A DNA stretch of 54,547 nucleotides. Source: a bacterium. Its GTDB lineage: Bacteria; Vulcanimicrobiota; Vulcanimicrobiia; Vulcanimicrobiales; Vulcanimicrobiaceae. Within the stretch, counting starts at the first letter, position 1, and every line of letters begins with the position of its first letter. A program made the position numbers and the translations under genes. Shown piece by piece: positions 51,839 through 54,547 of the stretch. The stretch spans positions 1 through 54,547 of the forward strand of contig JAGWSR010000049.1 of NCBI GenBank assembly GCA_028869385.1, written 5' to 3'. A model generated the notes under the pieces. It ran no database searches. It had not been told where the DNA came from and was given only the letters and a program-made list of their open reading frames with translations.

Positions 51839-52599
51839 TCGCGTTCGCGATCGGCGCGGCGTTCGCGCTCGCCGTCGCATTCGCCGCATACCGCGCGCAC
51901 GCGCTCGACCGCGGCGGCGCAATCGCCGCGTTCGCCGTCGGGACGCTCACCTTCGGCATCGGCGGCTGGCAGGCGACGCTCGTGCTCTTCGCTTTTTTCG
52001 TTCCTTCGACGCTGCTCTCGCGGCTGGGTCGCGTGCGTAAGCGCGCGCTCACCGACATCGGCAAGGGCGGCGCGCGCGATGCGTGGCAAGTCTTCGCGAA
52101 CGGCGGCGTGGCGGCGCTCGCGCTCCTCTTCGCGCGCGTTCACGACGCCGCGGCGTTCGCCGCGTTCGCGGGCGCCTTCGCCGCCGCATCGGCCGACACG
52201 TGGGGCACCGAGATCGGCACGCTCGCGCGCGGCACACCGCGCTCGATCCTCACGCTGCGGCGGCTCGCGACCGGACTCTCCGGCGGGATCACGCTGCGAG
52301 GGAGCCTCGCGACGCTCGGCGGCGCCGCCTGCGTGGCGCTCGTCGCGGGCGCCGTGCACCTCGCATCGTCGTTGCCCATCTTCATCGCGGGTGTCGTCGG
52401 CGCGTTCGCCGACTCGTTCCTCGGCGCGAGCGCGCAGGCACTGCGCTACTGCCCGGCGTGCGCCCGCGACTGCGAGACCGATCCGCATGTCTGCGGAACC
52501 CCGACCGTGCTCCGTCGCGGAATGAGCTGGCTCGGCAACGACGCCGTCAATCTCGCCGCGACGCTCGCCGGCGCAGCTATAGGCGTGCTCCTCGCCTGA
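51835..52599 (+). CDS. DUF92 (TMEM19-like) membrane protein
   Basis: 254 residues, six to seven hydrophobic segments from GTG 51835 (GTGA overlap). The motif AASADTWGTEIG (about 118-129) and a GVVGAFADSFLGA segment are diagnostic of DUF92. Plant members act as phytyl-phosphate kinase (VTE6); a polyprenyl-phosphate role is possible here, given nearby tetrapyrrole and quinone genes, but unproven. A cysteine cluster (YCPACARDCETDPHVCG) near the C-terminus is notable. It is the last gene of the haem operon before AT-richer sequence. Confidence 0.82.
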   Translation: MIAFAIGAAFALAVAFAAYRAHALDRGGAIAAFAVGTLTFGIGGWQATLVLFAFFVPSTLLSRLGRVRKRALTDIGKGGARDAWQVFANGGVAALALLFARVHDAAAFAAFAGAFAAASADTWGTEIGTLARGTPRSILTLRRLATGLSGGITLRGSLATLGGAACVALVAGAVHLASSLPIFIAGVVGAFADSFLGASAQALRYCPACARDCETDPHVCGTPTVLRRGMSWLGNDAVNLAATLAGAAIGVLLA

Positions 52600-52768
52600 C
52601 AGCGGCACGAAGTTCTCACCTCTCGATGCCATTGTGCAGCAGAGAGCCGAACCGATCAATATCGTACAATGATTCTATCTGCTTCCTCCGAAGAATGGTC
52701 CAAATGAGCGGCGTAGTTCAATATCGCTGCTTAGACTATTTTTGAACTTGATACGGGGGTGTCAAGCG
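52600..52768. other. AT-richer junction between the haem operon and the DUF262 gene
   Basis: Composition changes visibly from GC-rich to AT-richer directly after the DUF92 stop. No terminator, direct repeat or tRNA end was seen at the border. Promoter-like AT stretches (around 52724-52745) may serve the next gene. Confidence 0.5.
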
Positions 52769-54373
52769 TTGGCCGACTTAAGCATTCGTGAAATCTTAGA
52801 ACAGGTAGGGCGCGGGCAGATTAGGATTCCCGCTTTTCAGCGCGGTTTTGTATGGGATCCTGATCGCGTTGCCTATCTGATGGACAGCATCTACAAGAAG
52901 TATCCGTTCGGGTCAGTGTTGTTTTGGAGGACACGCGAGAAACTACGCTTTGATAGAAAGCTTGGCCCATTCACCCTACCAGAGCCTGTCATTGACTATC
53001 CAATTGATTACGTCTTAGACGGACAGCAAAGAATCACGTCAATCTTCGGAGTCTTTCAAAGCCAGTTACCGCAGCCGGGCCCTGGCGACGACTGGCTCCC
53101 TATCTACTTCGATCTGTCCGCTGAGCCGAATGCGCAAGAGAGTCAATTTGTTGCCCTTGCGGACGGTGACGTTGACACAAGGAGACACTTCCCTTTAGCG
53201 ACTCTTTTCGACACGGTTTCCTATCGGCGCGCAAACGAAGGCCGCTCCGACGAACAAGTAGAGCGAATTGACAGAATGCAAGAGATCTTCAAGGAAGCGC
53301 GTGTTCCGGTTCAAAGCTCTGCAACTGACGACAAAGGGACAGTCGCTATCATCTTCGAGCGGGTCAATCGGCAAGGCGTGGAACTCGACACGTTACAGCT
53401 CTTATCAGCTTGGACTTGGAGCGAAGATTTTCAACTCCAAGACGCGTTTGCAGAACTCTCGGCGGACCTCGCTCCTTTCGGCTTCCAGGAGATCGGGACG
53501 GACACCAACCTACTGCTGCGGTGTTGCTCCGCGATTTTAAAAGGCGACGCCTCTCCCGAAGCTTTGATGGACATGAATGGAAGCGAGGTCAGAGCTAATT
53601 TTGACCGTGTCACAAATGGCGTCAAATACGCGGTTGATTACGTCCGGGCAAATTTCCGGGCAGAGAAGCTTTCTAACCTTCCTTTCACGACTCTCCTCGT
53701 CCCGCTCTCGGTCTTCTTTGCGGCAAGTGGGACAACCGAATTAACTTGCACGCAAGAACAACGATCACGAATAAATCGCTGGTTCTGGCGTGCTGCATTT
53801 TCGCGCCGTTATAGCGCTGGCACTCTCAGAAACCTTAATTCTGACATCGAACAAATGCGCAGCCTCAGCCGAGGTGAAGCGAATTCTCTTGGCGATTTTG
53901 ACCCAGAGCTAACGCCAGCATTTTTTACGAACAACACATTCGTAGTAAGCAACGTCAACACAAAGACCTTCATTTTACTTCTCGCATCACAACATCCACG
54001 ATCATTTATTTCTGGCCAACCTGTTGATCTAGCAGAAACCCTTAAGCGCGCGAATCGAACCGAATTCCATCATCTCATGCCGAGGGCATTCTTACGTAAC
54101 GCGACGAGCGCTGGCGAATCAGCTCTTGCACCACATGAAAGCGCGCTCGCAAATTTCGCATTTCTCTCAAGGGCAGACAACCGAGCTTTAGGTGGCGTTG
54201 CCCCCTCTGAATATCGAAAAAAAATGCCTGGAGATATTGTGGACATTTTGTCAAGCGCAGTAACTTCGGAAATTCTTTTTGAAGATGACTATGAGCGATT
54301 TATCGTCGACCGAACGTCAAAGCTCATGGGCGTCGCTCAGCAGCTATGCGCAATCCAGACACTTCCATTATAG
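52769..54373 (+). CDS. DUF262-DUF1524 protein (GmrSD-like, putative defence nuclease)
   Basis: 534 residues from TTG 52769, with GGGGGTG before it (TTG 52742 is an in-frame alternative). The ParB-like DUF262 domain has PAFQRGFVW (21-29), SIYKKYPFGSVLFW and DGQQR (84-88), predicted to bind or hydrolyse nucleotide. The C-terminal DUF1524 HNH-like nuclease has EFHHLMPRAFL (H434, H435) and LANFAFLSRADNRALGG. GmrSD-type enzymes cut modified phage DNA; many stand-alone relatives are anti-phage. Codon use and base composition differ from all neighbours, suggesting acquisition. No partner gene is visible inside the window. Confidence 0.85.
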   Translation: MADLSIREILEQVGRGQIRIPAFQRGFVWDPDRVAYLMDSIYKKYPFGSVLFWRTREKLRFDRKLGPFTLPEPVIDYPIDYVLDGQQRITSIFGVFQSQLPQPGPGDDWLPIYFDLSAEPNAQESQFVALADGDVDTRRHFPLATLFDTVSYRRANEGRSDEQVERIDRMQEIFKEARVPVQSSATDDKGTVAIIFERVNRQGVELDTLQLLSAWTWSEDFQLQDAFAELSADLAPFGFQEIGTDTNLLLRCCSAILKGDASPEALMDMNGSEVRANFDRVTNGVKYAVDYVRANFRAEKLSNLPFTTLLVPLSVFFAASGTTELTCTQEQRSRINRWFWRAAFSRRYSAGTLRNLNSDIEQMRSLSRGEANSLGDFDPELTPAFFTNNTFVVSNVNTKTFILLLASQHPRSFISGQPVDLAETLKRANRTEFHHLMPRAFLRNATSAGESALAPHESALANFAFLSRADNRALGGVAPSEYRKKMPGDIVDILSSAVTSEILFEDDYERFIVDRTSKLMGVAQQLCAIQTLPL

Positions 54374-54502
54374 TAAAACGATAAACTGTATACACCTAAA
54401 ATGAAGCAAAAATTGATAGAAAAAGCGCTCAATAGCGCTCGGCTCGACTCACTGAGGCACGACAACCGCTAGTCACCACTGATCCAAGGAGGCTCCGCGA
54501 AG
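54374..54502. other. AT-rich tail of the island, with a 23-codon mini frame
   Basis: Composition returns to GC-rich near 54440-54470. A short frame (54401-54472, MKQKLIEKALNSARLDSLRH...) begins in AT-rich and ends in GC-rich sequence; it has no ribosome-binding site and may be a remnant. AAGGAGG at 54485-54491 belongs to the next gene. Confidence 0.4.
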
Positions 54503-54547
54503 ATGCTGCACTATCGCGCCTGCAATCTGTGCGAGGCGATCTGCGGA
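54503..54547 (+). CDS. molybdopterin-dependent oxidoreductase, N-terminus only
   Basis: Only 15 codons are visible before the window ends: MLHYRACNLCEAICG. The HYR.CNLCEA.CG start is characteristic of formate dehydrogenase/nitrate reductase-type molybdoenzymes with a 4Fe-4S-binding CxxCxxxC N-terminus. AAGGAGG lies 11 bases before the ATG. The gene starts right after the AT-rich island. MobA at 46474 would supply its cofactor. Confidence 0.75.
   Translation, partial: MLHYRACNLCEAICG

Noticed and set aside
54401-54472. 23-residue protein after the DUF262 gene
   Set aside because: No ribosome-binding site, crosses the composition border, and has no recognisable family; treated as chance or remnant.

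Overview
The window is GC-rich, densely packed bacterial DNA. Most neighbouring genes touch or overlap by a few bases (ATGA, GTGA, TGATG or TAATG junctions), and GTG starts are common. No tRNA, rRNA or CRISPR array was seen. Two large regulators carry SARP/BTAD-type domains, there is a Tad pilus locus, and a compact haem operon is controlled by Rex. With a b6-type cytochrome b fused to cytochrome c, this suggests a non-proteobacterial 'terrabacterial' lineage. Candidatus Eremiobacterota (WPS-2) is my best guess; that is inference from gene content, not a phylogeny.

Layout. 1-7.4 kb: tandem repeats, a DUF202 membrane protein, a small secreted protein, Xaa-Pro aminopeptidase, an NCS1 nucleobase permease, a membrane-anchored beta-domain protein and a two-gene ABC exporter. 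7.4-7.5 kb: a long fold-back DNA element. 7.6-19.7 kb: a split Tad (tight adherence) pilus locus. A leftward operon holds the secretin RcpA, a small Flp-like pilin, three TadE/G-type pseudopilins and a paralogue of the anchored beta-domain protein. A rightward operon holds a secreted protein, the major Flp pilin, TadV, CpaB, a TadZ-TadA fusion, TadB, TadC, a second prepilin peptidase and a DUF192 protein. 19.7-22.3 kb: two GT-C-like membrane proteins. 22.4-34.9 kb: a MalT/BTAD regulator, rsmI, metG, a GGDEF diguanylate cyclase, tatD, a PLD-like protein, then ubiE/menG, a polyprenyl diphosphate synthase, tatA, tatC, resB and ccsA. 35.0-38.5 kb: a giant BTAD-ATPase-TPR regulator. 38.6-40.8 kb: Tat-dependent Rieske protein and cytochrome b fused to cytochrome c.

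40.8-41.9 kb is the oddest stretch. A MazF-type toxin, with an antitoxin gene interrupted by an in-frame stop, sits between two inverted copies of a 145-146 bp fold-back element. These are bracketed by clusters of GTCACCCTGA-type repeats. The two fold-back copies share a nearly identical core, but their outer arms differ in sequence while each stays complementary to its own partner. A third element with the same layout and unrelated sequence lies at 7377-7541.

41.9-52.6 kb: a PMT/ArnT-type glycosyltransferase whose stop codon lies inside a repeat, then a haem/sirohaem operon. Its order is a SirC-HemC-half-HemD fusion, HemB, MobA, HemL, Rex, HemA, CobA-HemD fusion and a DUF92 protein. 52.6-54.5 kb: a visibly AT-richer island with one DUF262-DUF1524 (GmrSD-like) gene, probably acquired and probably defensive. 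The window ends in the first codons of a molybdopterin oxidoreductase.

How it fits together. Quinone-side genes (UbiE/MenG, polyprenyl synthase), TatA/TatC (export of the folded Rieske protein), ResB/CcsA (haem attachment to c-type cytochromes) and the bc-type complex form a respiratory block. Haem supply comes from the Rex-containing operon 3 kb further on, so redox state (NADH/NAD) could set tetrapyrrole output.
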